Assembly: GCA_948467735.1 (NCBI GenBank)
Contig: CAOKFN010000002.1
Coordinates: 62,001-126,000 of the forward strand
Source of the DNA: an uncultured bacterium
GTDB lineage: Bacteria; Bacillota; Clostridia; Lachnospirales; Lachnospiraceae
Direction of reading: 5' to 3'
DNA length: 64,000 bases
The notes beneath the pieces were generated by a model, which saw only the letters and a list, made by a program, of their open reading frames with translations, made no database searches and was not told where the DNA came from. Shown in pieces: positions 25,537 through 34,754 of the stretch (its first letter is position 1; each line of letters opens with the position of its first letter). The position numbers and the translations under genes are program-made.

Positions 25537-25569
25537 CAGGCCGGAGGGAGCGGGGGGCCCTTCGGCCTG
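25537..25569 (+). terminator. Hairpin at the end of the partner-switching cluster
   Basis: CAGGCCGGAGGG (25537-25548) pairs over 12 bp (one G-U) with CCCTTCGGCCTG (25558-25569). It is strong, but no T-run follows. Its position 14 bases after the last STAS gene supports a transcript-end role. Confidence 0.5.
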
Positions 25570-25589
25570 TGTCGTAAAAACAGAATTAC

Positions 25590-25618
25590 TTGAAAAGCCA
25601 AAAGGATTGTGTTAGTAT
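25590..25618 (+). promoter_or_regulatory. Sigma-A-type promoter of the methyltransferase
   Basis: TTGAAA (25590-25595), 17-base spacer, TAGTAT (25613-25618). The leader to ATG 25780 is about 155 bases and AT-rich. Base composition changes sharply here, at the edge of the defense-like island. Confidence 0.55.
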
Positions 25619-25779
25619 GATTACGGAATAATTTTTATATGATAATTTTGTTTTTTCCGCGCTTTAGATTGTCAAAAGGACAGGACGGTTTGTTTTGAAA
25701 GATTTTGCTTTACATGGGGATTATAATAAAGCGGAAGAGGGATCAGTTTAAGTGCGTTAAAAAATAGGAGTTGATAGAT

Positions 25780-27591
25780 ATGGTTGAATTAATGCCGGAA
25801 ATAAAAGAGTTTATAGGGAATGCCTTGTCTTATTTGAATTCTTATTTTAAAAATAGTATGGAGGCAGATGAGACAGAATTGTTTGAAGTGTATCCATATA
25901 TTTTTAATGAATATGGGATGGCAGGCACATCGTATAAAGCTGGTGATATATTTGACTATTTGGGTGTATTATATGAATCGCTTGTTCCTGTTAAGCTGAA
26001 AAAAGATATGGGGCAATTTTATACAAGGCAGAATACAGTGATTGAAATGATGATTAATTCGGTGGATGTACTTTCTGGAAAAATATTGGAACCATCCTGC
26101 GGCTCGGGCCTTTTTGTTGTTAAAATAATAGAAAAGGTTATTTTAGAATTACATAGAAAAAATATTTGTGATCAAGATATTTTAGATTATATATGTGAAA
26201 ATATACATGCAAATGATTATGATTGTAATGCGGTGGTAATAACAGAAGTAAATGTATTGGCGGTATTGATGCCATTCATAATTAATGCACGGAAAGAAAA
26301 TCCTAAATATGTTATGAAGCCTTTGAAAATTACATCCTTTGATTTTACGAAGAAAAATATATTTCTAAAGGAATATTCGCTGGTGATAGGAAATCCTCCT
26401 TTTGTTACGATGTATGGGAAAAGGAGCAGGAATATGACGGAGGAGAAGAGAGCTTACTTTAATACTTTTGATTTTGTTCAGAATAAAACAGGAAATAATA
26501 AATTTAATATATCCATGTTTTTTATTGAAAACGGATTGAAAGTGTTAAAAAACGGAGGCCGTTTGTGTTTTATTCAGGACATAGCTTTTTTTGAAACGGC
26601 ATTTATTGATATGCGCAAATATATTGTAGAAAATTATTATATTAATTCGCTGACAACAGGGCTGCAGGAATTTAAGGGAGTATCCAGCGGGCAGCTTATA
26701 ATTGATATAACAAATTTTCAATTAAAAAATAAAGAAATCAAATTAATAAATTTTGAAACACAGGAAGTAAAATTTGTAAGTCAATCTACATGGGATAATT
26801 CTGAAAATAATTACAAATTTAGTGCTCCGTTGGATTTGGTGGAGCAGGAAATTAATTTGAAAATAGTTAAATATGATGGTTTGGAAAAATTTTTTCCTCA
26901 GAAGTCTTTAAGAACTTGCTGTGCGCTCACAGGAAAAACGGAAGAATTTATTGTAGATCCAAATGTGGAAAAGAAATGCATCACATTTCCTTATATAGAA
27001 GGTTCAAAGGGGTTAAGAGGAAAATTTTTTACGCCAACCCCCGATAGATATATCAAGTATGATTATGAGCTGCAGCTTAAATTATCAGATGAGTTCAAAA
27101 AGGAACTGGAGGCATTGGGAGTCAAGAACAAAAAGAGAGTGACGCTTGGGGATAAAGACGCATATTTGGCTCCGAAGATTTTTATACGGCAGAGTGCAGC
27201 AGAAATTATAGCGACTTTTTGCAGCGAACCATATGCTGCAAATAACAGTATTTATATATTGACTACAAAAGAAAATACAGAAGAAAGTATTGATATGCTC
27301 AAGTATACCTGCGGACTGCTCAACAGTGATTTGATTACATTTTATTGTCGTATTAACAAAATAATTAGAGCTGAAAAAGGTAAAACACCACAAATTAAAA
27401 TTTCGGATTTGAAAAATATAAGAATTCATGTGGATGATAATTATTATGATGCAATTATCAAAGTGGTTGAAAAACTGCTGTTAAATCCGCTGGATCAGAA
27501 ATTATATCAGGAATTAAATTTGCTGGTATACACGATTTATAATATTGATGAAAAGGAAAGAGAGTTTATTACGGAATATTTAATGGCATAA
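25780..27591 (+). CDS. N6-adenine DNA methyltransferase of a restriction-modification pair
   Basis: 603 residues. Class I SAM-dependent DNA methyltransferase of the Eco57I/N6_Mtase type, methylating adenine N6 in a specific site. The SAM-binding motif LEPSCGSG is at 103-110 and the catalytic NPPF at 205-208. The C-terminal ~270 residues probably recognise the target. GQFYTRQNTV near residue 75 is typical of this family. ATG 25780 is chosen because GGAG lies 9 bases upstream; TTG 25771 would abut it. No nuclease motif is visible, so cleavage is probably by the convergent gene at 27638. The gene is much more AT-rich than the NRPS cluster before it, suggesting acquisition. Confidence 0.87.
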   Translation: MVELMPEIKEFIGNALSYLNSYFKNSMEADETELFEVYPYIFNEYGMAGTSYKAGDIFDYLGVLYESLVPVKLKKDMGQFYTRQNTVIEMMINSVDVLSGKILEPSCGSGLFVVKIIEKVILELHRKNICDQDILDYICENIHANDYDCNAVVITEVNVLAVLMPFIINARKENPKYVMKPLKITSFDFTKKNIFLKEYSLVIGNPPFVTMYGKRSRNMTEEKRAYFNTFDFVQNKTGNNKFNISMFFIENGLKVLKNGGRLCFIQDIAFFETAFIDMRKYIVENYYINSLTTGLQEFKGVSSGQLIIDITNFQLKNKEIKLINFETQEVKFVSQSTWDNSENNYKFSAPLDLVEQEINLKIVKYDGLEKFFPQKSLRTCCALTGKTEEFIVDPNVEKKCITFPYIEGSKGLRGKFFTPTPDRYIKYDYELQLKLSDEFKKELEALGVKNKKRVTLGDKDAYLAPKIFIRQSAAEIIATFCSEPYAANNSIYILTTKENTEESIDMLKYTCGLLNSDLITFYCRINKIIRAEKGKTPQIKISDLKNIRIHVDDNYYDAIIKVVEKLLLNPLDQKLYQELNLLVYTIYNIDEKEREFITEYLMA

Positions 27592-27597
27592 TACATA

Positions 27598-27632
27598 AAG
27601 CGGGCAGGGTATTTATCATCCGGTGCCCGCTT
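27598..27632. terminator. Hairpin between convergent methyltransferase and endonuclease genes
   Basis: AAGCGGGCA (27598-27606) pairs perfectly with TGCCCGCTT (27624-27632), with a 17-nt loop, between the two stop codons. Bidirectional terminator is the likely role; T-runs are short. Confidence 0.6.
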
Positions 27633-27637
27633 CTATG

Positions 27638-28402
27638 TTATAGAATAGAATGATTCATTTTGTCGTTATAAGTTTTGAGATGTTCTTTCATGGAGGCGAA
27701 TCTATCGTCTAATTCAGCTTTCTTTTTTTCCTGTTTTGATATGTTGCGCTCAATGGATTCTTTGTATTTGGTATAGAATAATTCAAGAAATTCATCGCGG
27801 GTACGGTACTCTTCAGGTTCATGGATATTGACTTGGAATTGGGGTTCAGGGTTTATTCTTATGGAATGATGGATGTCTTTTAAAAATTGACAATGCACAT
27901 ATTGGCCATCTTCAAAAGGCAGAAATATTGTTTGATTATTTTTCGCCGTGTCATATTTTAAAAAGACAAACATAAGATAAAAATGTCCGTCCATAATAAA
28001 TTTAATTATTTTTTCAGGAGTGCCCAAGTCAGGATTGCTGTTAGTGTACGAAATTTTAGCGGCTTTGATATCTCCCCAGATAAGATCATCAAAATTTTCG
28101 TATTTGTAATGAAAACAAAAGTCATAAGAATTTTTTGTAGAGCCTTTAGGAGCGCTGTTTGGATTATAAATTCTTTTATGTGTGTGTTGAGTTAGGTATT
28201 CAACGAAATAATCTTCAAGATAATCGCTGATTTCCGCACCGATTCGAGATTTGGAACTAATGGGAAGGGTATAATTATGTTCTTTTAATATAATGGTAAA
28301 TATGGATTCGATATCCTGCTTCATAAGTTCTTCCAGTTTTCTTTCATTCAAAGTTTTAGATTCCTTTCGAGAGTTATTAAAAAATTGTTTTATTTTGCTC
28401 AT
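27638..28402 (-). CDS. Probable type II restriction endonuclease (PD-(D/E)XK-like)
   Basis: 254 residues. A PD-(D/E)XK-like core can be read in the middle: YDFCFHY followed ~12 residues later by WGDIKAAK (D...D-x-K), then a strand containing YLMFVFLKYD. The C-terminal 50 residues are charged and helical. No named family is recognised, so function is inferred from the motif and from convergence with an adenine methyltransferase 46 bp away. It starts 16 bp after the helicase stop on the same strand, so it may be co-transcribed with the helicase. AT-rich like the methyltransferase and unlike the helicase, so methyltransferase and endonuclease probably arrived together. Confidence 0.6.
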   Translation of the reverse strand: MSKIKQFFNNSRKESKTLNERKLEELMKQDIESIFTIILKEHNYTLPISSKSRIGAEISDYLEDYFVEYLTQHTHKRIYNPNSAPKGSTKNSYDFCFHYKYENFDDLIWGDIKAAKISYTNSNPDLGTPEKIIKFIMDGHFYLMFVFLKYDTAKNNQTIFLPFEDGQYVHCQFLKDIHHSIRINPEPQFQVNIHEPEEYRTRDEFLELFYTKYKESIERNISKQEKKKAELDDRFASMKEHLKTYNDKMNHSIL

Positions 28403-28418
28403 GTCTTACCAACATCCC

Positions 28419-30620
28419 TCAAGCCATATCCCTTTTCAGCCCCTCAAAATCCAAATAATCCTCAATAAACTGTTTCCGCAGAAGCATAGGGGGGATGAAT
28501 TCGTTATACTTCCCCAAAACCTGAATTTTGTCAGGCAGCGGCAGGCCGTACAAATCCAAATCCGAGGCCAGAATGTCCATAATGATATGCTCCAGCTCTT
28601 CCTTTCCGCCCTCAAAGATGACTTCCAGATACACGCTGATCACCCAAGGGATTTTGTTCTTGATTTTCCGCTGCAGCAGGGCATAGTGGAGGGTCATAAG
28701 CTGTCTTGTGCCCACCCACGGGAAAACCGCATATTTCTTATCGGAGAGCGGTGTGACAAGATTGTCCAAGATACCGCTGCCCTGTGCGATATAGCGGATT
28801 TCGCCCAAACGTTCCCGGCATCTTTCGCTTAAATAGGGATAAGTATCGCCGTTTTGCAGCACGCTGCGGATTTTTCTCACAAGCACCGTGTGCAGTTCCG
28901 CCTGAAAATCCACATCCCAGTCCACAACGGAGATTCCCGGCACCTTCTTGACGAAAATTACCTTGGCCTTTTCGTTGATGTCAACGGTTTCCCAAGAGAT
29001 TCCCGCCAGTGAAAAACGCACGCCCACGGGATAGACCTTGTCAACGGTGCCGATGGTGCGGTTTTCGTCCTTTACCAGAAAATATTCCGGGGCCAGAAAA
29101 ACCGTCAGGAACTTGTGGCTGTTTACGATTTTTTCCCCGGCCCGTCCTATAATCAGCCCGCCGTGCTCCGTGGATTCTAACTGTTCGATCTGAATCAAAT
29201 GATTCAGCAGCAGCTTATAATCTTCCTGAGAGATTTTCCGAAAGCATCCCAAGCTTAAAACGGACTGGGCCAGCATGGCGGGGGACATTTCCCCATTGCT
29301 TTTCAGGCTGCTCATGGTCTGGTGGTAGAGGAGGTTATAAGCATGGTACAGGGGCGGTATGGGTTCCAGCCAATGTTCCTTGAGGTAAAGCTCAATAATG
29401 GCGATGGTTCGGATATAATTCCAGTTGATGGGGCCTAACATATCGGAGGAATTGATTTTCAGGCTTTCCACAAAGGTAAAAAGCAGCTGGGGCACCTGTC
29501 CCCTGCGGCCGCAGCGGCCCAGACGCTGGGCGAAGCTGGAGACGTTCAGGGGCGCACCGATCTGCACGGCTTGGTCCAGAGAACCGATATCGATGCCAAG
29601 CTCCAAGGTCACGGTGGCACCGGTGACGATTTTTTCGTCCTCGGACTTCATTTCGTCTTCGGTATTTTCCCGCAGCAATGCCGACACGTTTCCGTGATGA
29701 ACCCGGTAGACGTCGGGAGCCTTGTATTTCAAGGCAATCTGCCGCAGATTGGCCATGACAAGCTCCGTTTCCTCCCGGCTGTTGGTAAAGATAATGGTTT
29801 TCTTGTCCAAGGTCTGACGGAAGAGGTATTCATAATGCTCCCTGTCGCCGATATTGCCGCCGGAATCGGTGCGTTCCACATTGCCGGAGGCGTCCCGTTC
29901 CACCATATCCCGGTTATCGGCATAATTGACAAAGCGCTCGATATGAAGCCTTACGCGCTTTTTGCCCTCGTTCGTTATGGGGGCGGCGCATTCCCTGCCG
30001 GTTCCGGTGTTCAGCCAAGTCCGGGCAAGGGAAAGATCCCCCAGCGTGGCGGACAGGCCGATTCTGCGGGGATTTACGCCGATAAGGGCCTTCAGGCGTT
30101 CCAAGACGCACAAAAGCTGCAGGCCGCGCACATCCCGCATAAAATAGTGTACTTCATCGATAATCACATAGCGCAGGTCAGAAAACATGGACAGACAGGC
30201 GCCCCGCTTATTGGTGAGCAGGCTTTCCAAGGATTCGGGGGTAATCTGCAGGAGGCCTTCCGGATTCTTTATCAATTTATTTTTCTGCGTGACGGAGGCG
30301 TCCCCATGCCATTTTGTGACCCGGATATTGGACTCTAAAAGCAGCTGCTCCAGACGCTTGAACTGGTCGTTAATCAGCGCTTTTAAGGGGGATATGTAGA
30401 TAACGGCCACGGAATTTGACGGGTGATTGTATATGTCGGTCAGCACGGGAAGGAAAGCGGCCTCCGTCTTGCCGGACGCCGTGCCGGAGGAGAGCAGGAG
30501 ATTGTCGCCGCTGTCAAAAATCACCTCGCAGGCGGCCGCCTGAATGCCCCGCAGTTCTTCCCAGTGGTTTTGATATATGAAATCCTGTATAAAAGGTGCC
30601 AGTCTGTCAAATACATTCAT
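28419..30620 (-). CDS. Lhr-type DEAD/DEAH-box helicase (BrxHI/BrxHII-like)
   Basis: 733 residues from ATG 30620 (GGGAGG 7 bases upstream; ATG 30623 also possible). Superfamily 2 helicase: Walker A GTASGKT at 46-52, motif II DEVH in YVIIDEVHYF, motif III SATLG, and motif VI in FAQRLGRCGRRGQ. The C-terminal half, with no zinc cluster, resembles Lhr-like helicases. Such helicases occur next to BrxD-type ATPases in BREX type 2 loci and next to TerB-N proteins in predicted DNA-processing defense operons. Both partners are present here (33438, 34715) but separated from the helicase by about 2.8 kb of inserted material. Probably part of a phage- or plasmid-directed defense system. Confidence 0.82.
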   Translation of the reverse strand: MNVFDRLAPFIQDFIYQNHWEELRGIQAAACEVIFDSGDNLLLSSGTASGKTEAAFLPVLTDIYNHPSNSVAVIYISPLKALINDQFKRLEQLLLESNIRVTKWHGDASVTQKNKLIKNPEGLLQITPESLESLLTNKRGACLSMFSDLRYVIIDEVHYFMRDVRGLQLLCVLERLKALIGVNPRRIGLSATLGDLSLARTWLNTGTGRECAAPITNEGKKRVRLHIERFVNYADNRDMVERDASGNVERTDSGGNIGDREHYEYLFRQTLDKKTIIFTNSREETELVMANLRQIALKYKAPDVYRVHHGNVSALLRENTEDEMKSEDEKIVTGATVTLELGIDIGSLDQAVQIGAPLNVSSFAQRLGRCGRRGQVPQLLFTFVESLKINSSDMLGPINWNYIRTIAIIELYLKEHWLEPIPPLYHAYNLLYHQTMSSLKSNGEMSPAMLAQSVLSLGCFRKISQEDYKLLLNHLIQIEQLESTEHGGLIIGRAGEKIVNSHKFLTVFLAPEYFLVKDENRTIGTVDKVYPVGVRFSLAGISWETVDINEKAKVIFVKKVPGISVVDWDVDFQAELHTVLVRKIRSVLQNGDTYPYLSERCRERLGEIRYIAQGSGILDNLVTPLSDKKYAVFPWVGTRQLMTLHYALLQRKIKNKIPWVISVYLEVIFEGGKEELEHIIMDILASDLDLYGLPLPDKIQVLGKYNEFIPPMLLRKQFIEDYLDFEGLKRDMA

Positions 30621-30745
30621 CATTGCGCCTCCCTGTGTCTGTCCGGCAGTGTCGTCTCTTTTCGCGTTTGAGGCGGCCGACATACCGTTGCGTATGGTAT
30701 CATCTTAGCATAACTTGTCCGTGCTGTCACTAATAATCGGCTTCC

Positions 30746-31835
30746 TTGTCTGAAAAATCGTTACAGTTCAGCTTTCGGCTAAACTGTAACGAAAAATCTC
30801 TGCTGATAGGCAGCTTGTCCAAGGATGAATATCTGTTGGAAAGAATGAGCCGCATGAGTTTATACGGATGCGGTTCCATGCTGCCGCACCCTGTTTCCAT
30901 TGATTTAATTAGTGATCGGCTGGACAAAGAGCTTCCCGGACTTCGGGGATTTTCCGCTCGTAATCTGCGCTATATGCGCACGTTTTATGAGGAATGGGCA
31001 TATTTGGAACAAGATAATTTGAACGAAACGGAACAAATTGATAATTTGGAACTTGCAAGTGCCAAAAGAATTAAATTTTCCAATGGAAGAATTTCTTTCT
31101 ATTGGCTTTACGCACCACAGGATTATTTTATCCAAGGTAAAGGATAAGGATGCACGATTATTTTATATTCGGAGATGCTATGATGAAAAATTCAATGTGG
31201 AATCCCTGTCAAAAGCTATAGGGCGGGATGACTATCATCATCAAGGCAGCCTGCCTAATAATTTTTTGCAGACACTTCCGGCAAGTGAGCAGGCATTTCG
31301 TGCAATTAGTACCTTTAAGGATGAGTATCTGCTTGATTATATTAATGTGGAGGAAATTGGAATACGGGATAGGGAAGATATTGATGAAAAAGTTGTAGAG
31401 AATGTGATTGTGCATAATATAAAGAATTTCATTTTGACATTTGGCAAGGATTTCACATTTGTCAGGAATCAATATCATCTTGATGCTTTTGGCGAAGATC
31501 AGTTTATTGATATTTTATTTTTTAACAGGGCGTTGAACTGTCTTGTGGCTGTTGAACTCAAGAAAGGGAAGTTTAAAACATCATATCTTGGACAGTTGTC
31601 AGGTTATCTGAGCATTCTGGATGAATTTGAGAAGAAGCCGCATGAAAATCCCTCCATCGGGATTATTCTCTGCAAGGATATGAACAAGGCTTTTGTAGAT
31701 TTTGTTATCCGTGATTATTCCAAACCAATGGGAGTGGCCACGTATAAAACTTCTGCGGATATGTCGGAAGAACTGAAAAAAGCACTGCCTGACATAGAAG
31801 AACTGAAAAAAATGTTAGAAAATGAAGATAAGTAG
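30746..31835 (+). pseudogene. Broken YhcG/DUF1016-family PD-(D/E)XK nuclease gene
   Basis: Two overlapping frames together match the YhcG (DUF1016) family. The first (30746 to ~31065) gives GFSARNLRYMRTFYEEW, the family's N-terminal HTH-like signature. The second (from ~31065 to 31835, another frame) gives KDKDARLFYIRRCYDEKF and then the nuclease core GEDQFIDILFF...AVELKKGKFK (D and E-x-K catalytic residues). A frameshift lies within the overlap at 31038-31147, near 31065. The 5' end is short: only a TTG at 30746 is available and about 30 N-terminal residues look missing. Likely non-functional unless the 265-residue second frame works alone. Inserted between helicase and ATPase genes of the defense cassette, AT-rich. 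Confidence 0.75.
30759..30791. repeat. Perfect 10-bp inverted repeat with flanking direct repeats
   Basis: CGTTACAGTT (30759-30768) and AACTGTAACG (30782-30791) enclose an inner AGC/GCT stem. The octamer GAAAAATC occurs on each side (30752-30759 and 30791-30798). It lies between the helicase start and the broken nuclease, probably close to an insertion boundary. Confidence 0.5.
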
Positions 31836-32128
31836 AATAATTATGGAAGAAAGATAAGCGCCATTGAACATAGAAGCATATAATCTTGATTTTCTTCGGA
31901 AATTAGTGCGGGACATGCAGAAAGAGAGGCGGGCTGTGAGGTGCCTGCCATCACGCTGGAGGCCGAAGACTCACGTTATGGCAGCAGTATGTTTAATGAT
32001 GACATGATTCGGGATATACTGTAACTGTATCCGCCTCCCGGCATTTTTCTAAAACTATAGTGCAGTCTTTGGTTCCAATTTTTTGGATGCTTGAATATGG
32101 CGAATGTGCAGGAAATGGCAGGGAAATT
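31836..32128. other. Intergenic region, nothing supported
   Basis: About 290 bases between the broken nuclease and the CPBP protease gene. No convincing gene, terminator or repeat seen. Confidence 0.4.
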
Positions 32129-32983
32129 CTATATCAAATGCTTCACTGTCATCATTACAATCGTCAATACGGCGTAGAAGAGAATTCCCTTATTGGTAAA
32201 CATATCTTTTAAAACGCCTTTGTCCACAAGCCTGCTTTGGCCGTCAATGGATATGTTTTTCTTGGATGTCAGAAACAGTATAATTCCTGTCATGCTTGAC
32301 AGCATCATAAATATGGAATAGATTCCCACGGCTTCCATGGAGATTCCCTGCAGCAGCTGGATGATAATTCCTCCGAATAAATTGGACAATGCATGTAAAA
32401 TCACGGAGATTTTAATGCTTCCGGTTTTGACCGTAAGATAGGACCAAATCATTCCCAGCAGAAATGTGTAGACAACCTGTGGAATCCCGATGGCGACCCC
32501 ATGCACAATGGCAAAGCAGAAGGAAGAAACCAGCATATAAAACAGCTCCCCGTATTGGAGCAGCTTGTCGGCAAATAATTTTCTGAATACAAATTCTTCC
32601 ACGATGGGGTTAAATATCAGCAGGAGAAACAGCATCAGGGGCGAAAGCATTTCCATATCGTTTGTGATTTCCTGACCGCTGATAAGGGCCAATATATTGG
32701 TCAGCATACCTGCGATGATAAGAGCGGTAAATTGCAGAAAAAAGCAGACGGCAAGCGTTTTTCCGGATACGCGGCCTTTCTTTAGCTCCGAATTGGGAAT
32801 CTTTTTGATGACGCCTGTAAACAGCAGCAGGCCCGCAGCATACAATGTCAAAAACCCTATGAGGGTGAGAAAGATTGGGGCGAGGTTTAGCCTGTCTTGA
32901 ATAAACAGGGTGTAAATCCAATAGATTCCGAACATAATAGCAATGCCAAAACCGACTTTTTCCAGACTTTTCTTTTTTTCCAT
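32129..32983 (-). CDS. CPBP-family intramembrane metalloprotease (CAAX/Abi type)
   Basis: 284 residues with about eight hydrophobic segments. The catalytic signature is present: EEFVFRK (EExxxR), then FAIVHG and ISVILHALSN with the two metal-binding His. In bacteria such proteins act as membrane proteases; many protect against bacteriocins or sit in immunity loci. The start is ATG 32983 with GGGAG 8 bases upstream; the frame is open to 33031 but without a good site. It lies inside the material separating the helicase from the BrxD-like ATPase, so it is probably cargo rather than a core component. Confidence 0.83.
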   Translation of the reverse strand: MEKKKSLEKVGFGIAIMFGIYWIYTLFIQDRLNLAPIFLTLIGFLTLYAAGLLLFTGVIKKIPNSELKKGRVSGKTLAVCFFLQFTALIIAGMLTNILALISGQEITNDMEMLSPLMLFLLLIFNPIVEEFVFRKLFADKLLQYGELFYMLVSSFCFAIVHGVAIGIPQVVYTFLLGMIWSYLTVKTGSIKISVILHALSNLFGGIIIQLLQGISMEAVGIYSIFMMLSSMTGIILFLTSKKNISIDGQSRLVDKGVLKDMFTNKGILFYAVLTIVMMTVKHLI

Positions 32984-33032
32984 GATGTATTCTCCCAGTG
33001 AAATTATATTTTTTAAGATCGATAGCAGCATT

Positions 33033-33119
33033 TGCCTATATCAAAAATAGGCAGGTAGAGCAAATTATCAAGATGGTATGCCGCATTTGCCTATATTAAA
33101 TTTGCTCGAATATAGGCAA
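33033..33119. repeat. Two TGCCTAT/ATAGGCA palindromes
   Basis: First: TGCCTAT (33033-33039) and ATAGGCA (33047-33053). Second: TTGCCTATATT (33087-33097) and AATATAGGCAA (33109-33119). Both share GCATTTGCCTATAT at their left side, so this is a local duplication of an element also seen at 6638-6660. Located just upstream of the CPBP gene. Confidence 0.6.
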
Positions 33120-33161
33120 GTAAGGCAGACAATCAACATAGAATCAAAAAAACGATTCTAT

Positions 33162-33363
33162 TATACTCATGAACGAAAACAATTGCCAATCTATAGGAAA
33201 CGTCATAACTATTCTTATTCTGCCTGCAAACCATCCCAGCAGCAATAGCCGGCATAGGATATCAAAGTAAAGATTTTAAAGTCGTTTACTATCAATATAT
33301 AACGAGTGAACGCTTCTGCAATGCTGGTGTAGGAAGCGGCAATTCAATGCGTTCATGAGTATA
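33162..33363. mobile_element. MITE-like non-coding element with terminal inverted repeats
   Basis: TATACTCATGAACG (33162-33175) is the exact reverse complement of CGTTCATGAGTATA (33350-33363). The arms continue after a 5-nt mismatch with AATTGCC on both sides, giving terminal inverted repeats of about 26 bp around a 202-bp unit with no gene. The size and structure fit a miniature inverted-repeat transposable element. No clear target duplication beyond TA. It sits between the CPBP gene and the BrxD-like ATPase. Confidence 0.6.
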
Positions 33364-33437
33364 TCAAAAATTTATTATCAAATATGCGAAGCAGACTGTA
33401 TGAATTTGTTCCCGCAATGGATTTGCAAGATCAATTT

Positions 33438-34754
33438 TTAAATTTCAAATTCTTGGAATTCATCCCTTATCTCTTCTTGGGCAAGTCCGCCCTTGGCCAT
33501 TTCAAAGCTGTTATCTCCCAGAATTTCGGAGACGCTTTTCTGTGGGTTTTGATACAGGATATTGATTAGCTCGATAAAATCCCGAATAATTTCTCTGGGG
33601 GTAATATGGGTTTGTGCGCCCACGCAGTTATATTCCACCGTGAGGAAGTACAGCAGATCTTCCTGCGTCATGGCGGGGGTATAGCTGTAGAGCAGGGCGT
33701 GTATGTTTAAAAGCTTCTCCACAAGAATATACATTTCCTCCTGCGTCAGCATTTGCAGCCTGATAATGGGGGCGGACATATCCTTTGTATCGGCGGTGGA
33801 AAAATGGCCCTCCGCCAGACGGGAGCGCAGGGCTTCATAGCTGAAGACGCCCTTGTATTTATCTTCGATGCATTGGGGGGTGCCGCCCATGAGAAAGCCG
33901 ATATGCCTTGCCTTCCCCTGCAGAACGTCGTTGTACATGGTAAGGATTTTCTCGTAATTATTGGCACGGGTGATGGAATTGGGTATTTTGTAGAGATTTA
34001 CCAGTTCGTCGATAATTACCAGCATGCCCTTATAGCCCGCGCCAACCAGAAAGGCGGCAAAAAGCTTCAAAAAATCGTACCAAGTCTCGTCCGTGACAAT
34101 GAAATTAATGCCCAGCTCTTCCTTTGCCTCCTTTCGGGAGGGGTATTCTCCCCGAAACCATCGCAGCACATTGGATTTCATGGCGCTGTCGTCCTGCTGA
34201 TAGGCCTTCCAGTAGAGCACCACGGCCTTGGCGAATTCAAAGCCGTTCACCATGCTTTCCAGCGAACCGGCCACGGCGTAAATCTGCTTCTCCACCAGAG
34301 CGTCGAAGGCGGGGCCTTCTGCGGAGGATTGGGTTTTAACAAAAGTCTGAATGCCGGAAATCCATTTTTCCAATATCAGGGGGAGCGCGCCGCCGTCGGG
34401 TTTTGACTTGGTGGATAGGTTCTTGATCAATTCTTTATAGGTGGCAAGGCCCTGCCCCTTTGTCCCGGCAAAGCGGCGTTCGGGGGAAAGATCCGCGTCC
34501 ACCACCACAAAGCCTTTGGCGGCGGCGTAATTTCGTATGGTCTGGAGCAGAAAGCTTTTGCCGCTGCCGTATTTGCCCACGATAAAGCGGAAGGACGCGC
34601 CGCCCTCCTCAATCATCTCGATATCATGGAGGATGGCGGCGATTTCCTGCGTGCGGCCCACCGTGATATATTCCAGCCCGGTCCGGGGCACGACGCCGCC
34701 CTTTAAGGCGTTGATTAAGATATTGGCGATTCTTGTGGGGATTTGTCCTGCCAT
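33438..34754 (-). CDS. BrxD-like P-loop ATPase (DUF2791 family)
   Basis: 438 residues. P-loop NTPase with Walker A GKYGSGKS at 60-67 and Walker B GMLVIIDELVNLY around residue 240. The VGR segment (YITVGRTQEI) before the P-loop and HITPREIIRDFIELIN near the end are typical of BREX BrxD-type ATP-binding proteins, which work with Lhr-like helicases. AAGGAA precedes ATG 34754, and the first 40 bases overlap the end of the TerB-N gene, so the two are translationally coupled. Probably an ATP-dependent module of a DNA-targeting defense complex with the TerB-N protein and the helicase at 28419. Confidence 0.83.
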   Translation of the reverse strand: MAGQIPTRIANILINALKGGVVPRTGLEYITVGRTQEIAAILHDIEMIEEGGASFRFIVGKYGSGKSFLLQTIRNYAAAKGFVVVDADLSPERRFAGTKGQGLATYKELIKNLSTKSKPDGGALPLILEKWISGIQTFVKTQSSAEGPAFDALVEKQIYAVAGSLESMVNGFEFAKAVVLYWKAYQQDDSAMKSNVLRWFRGEYPSRKEAKEELGINFIVTDETWYDFLKLFAAFLVGAGYKGMLVIIDELVNLYKIPNSITRANNYEKILTMYNDVLQGKARHIGFLMGGTPQCIEDKYKGVFSYEALRSRLAEGHFSTADTKDMSAPIIRLQMLTQEEMYILVEKLLNIHALLYSYTPAMTQEDLLYFLTVEYNCVGAQTHITPREIIRDFIELINILYQNPQKSVSEILGDNSFEMAKGGLAQEEIRDEFQEFEI

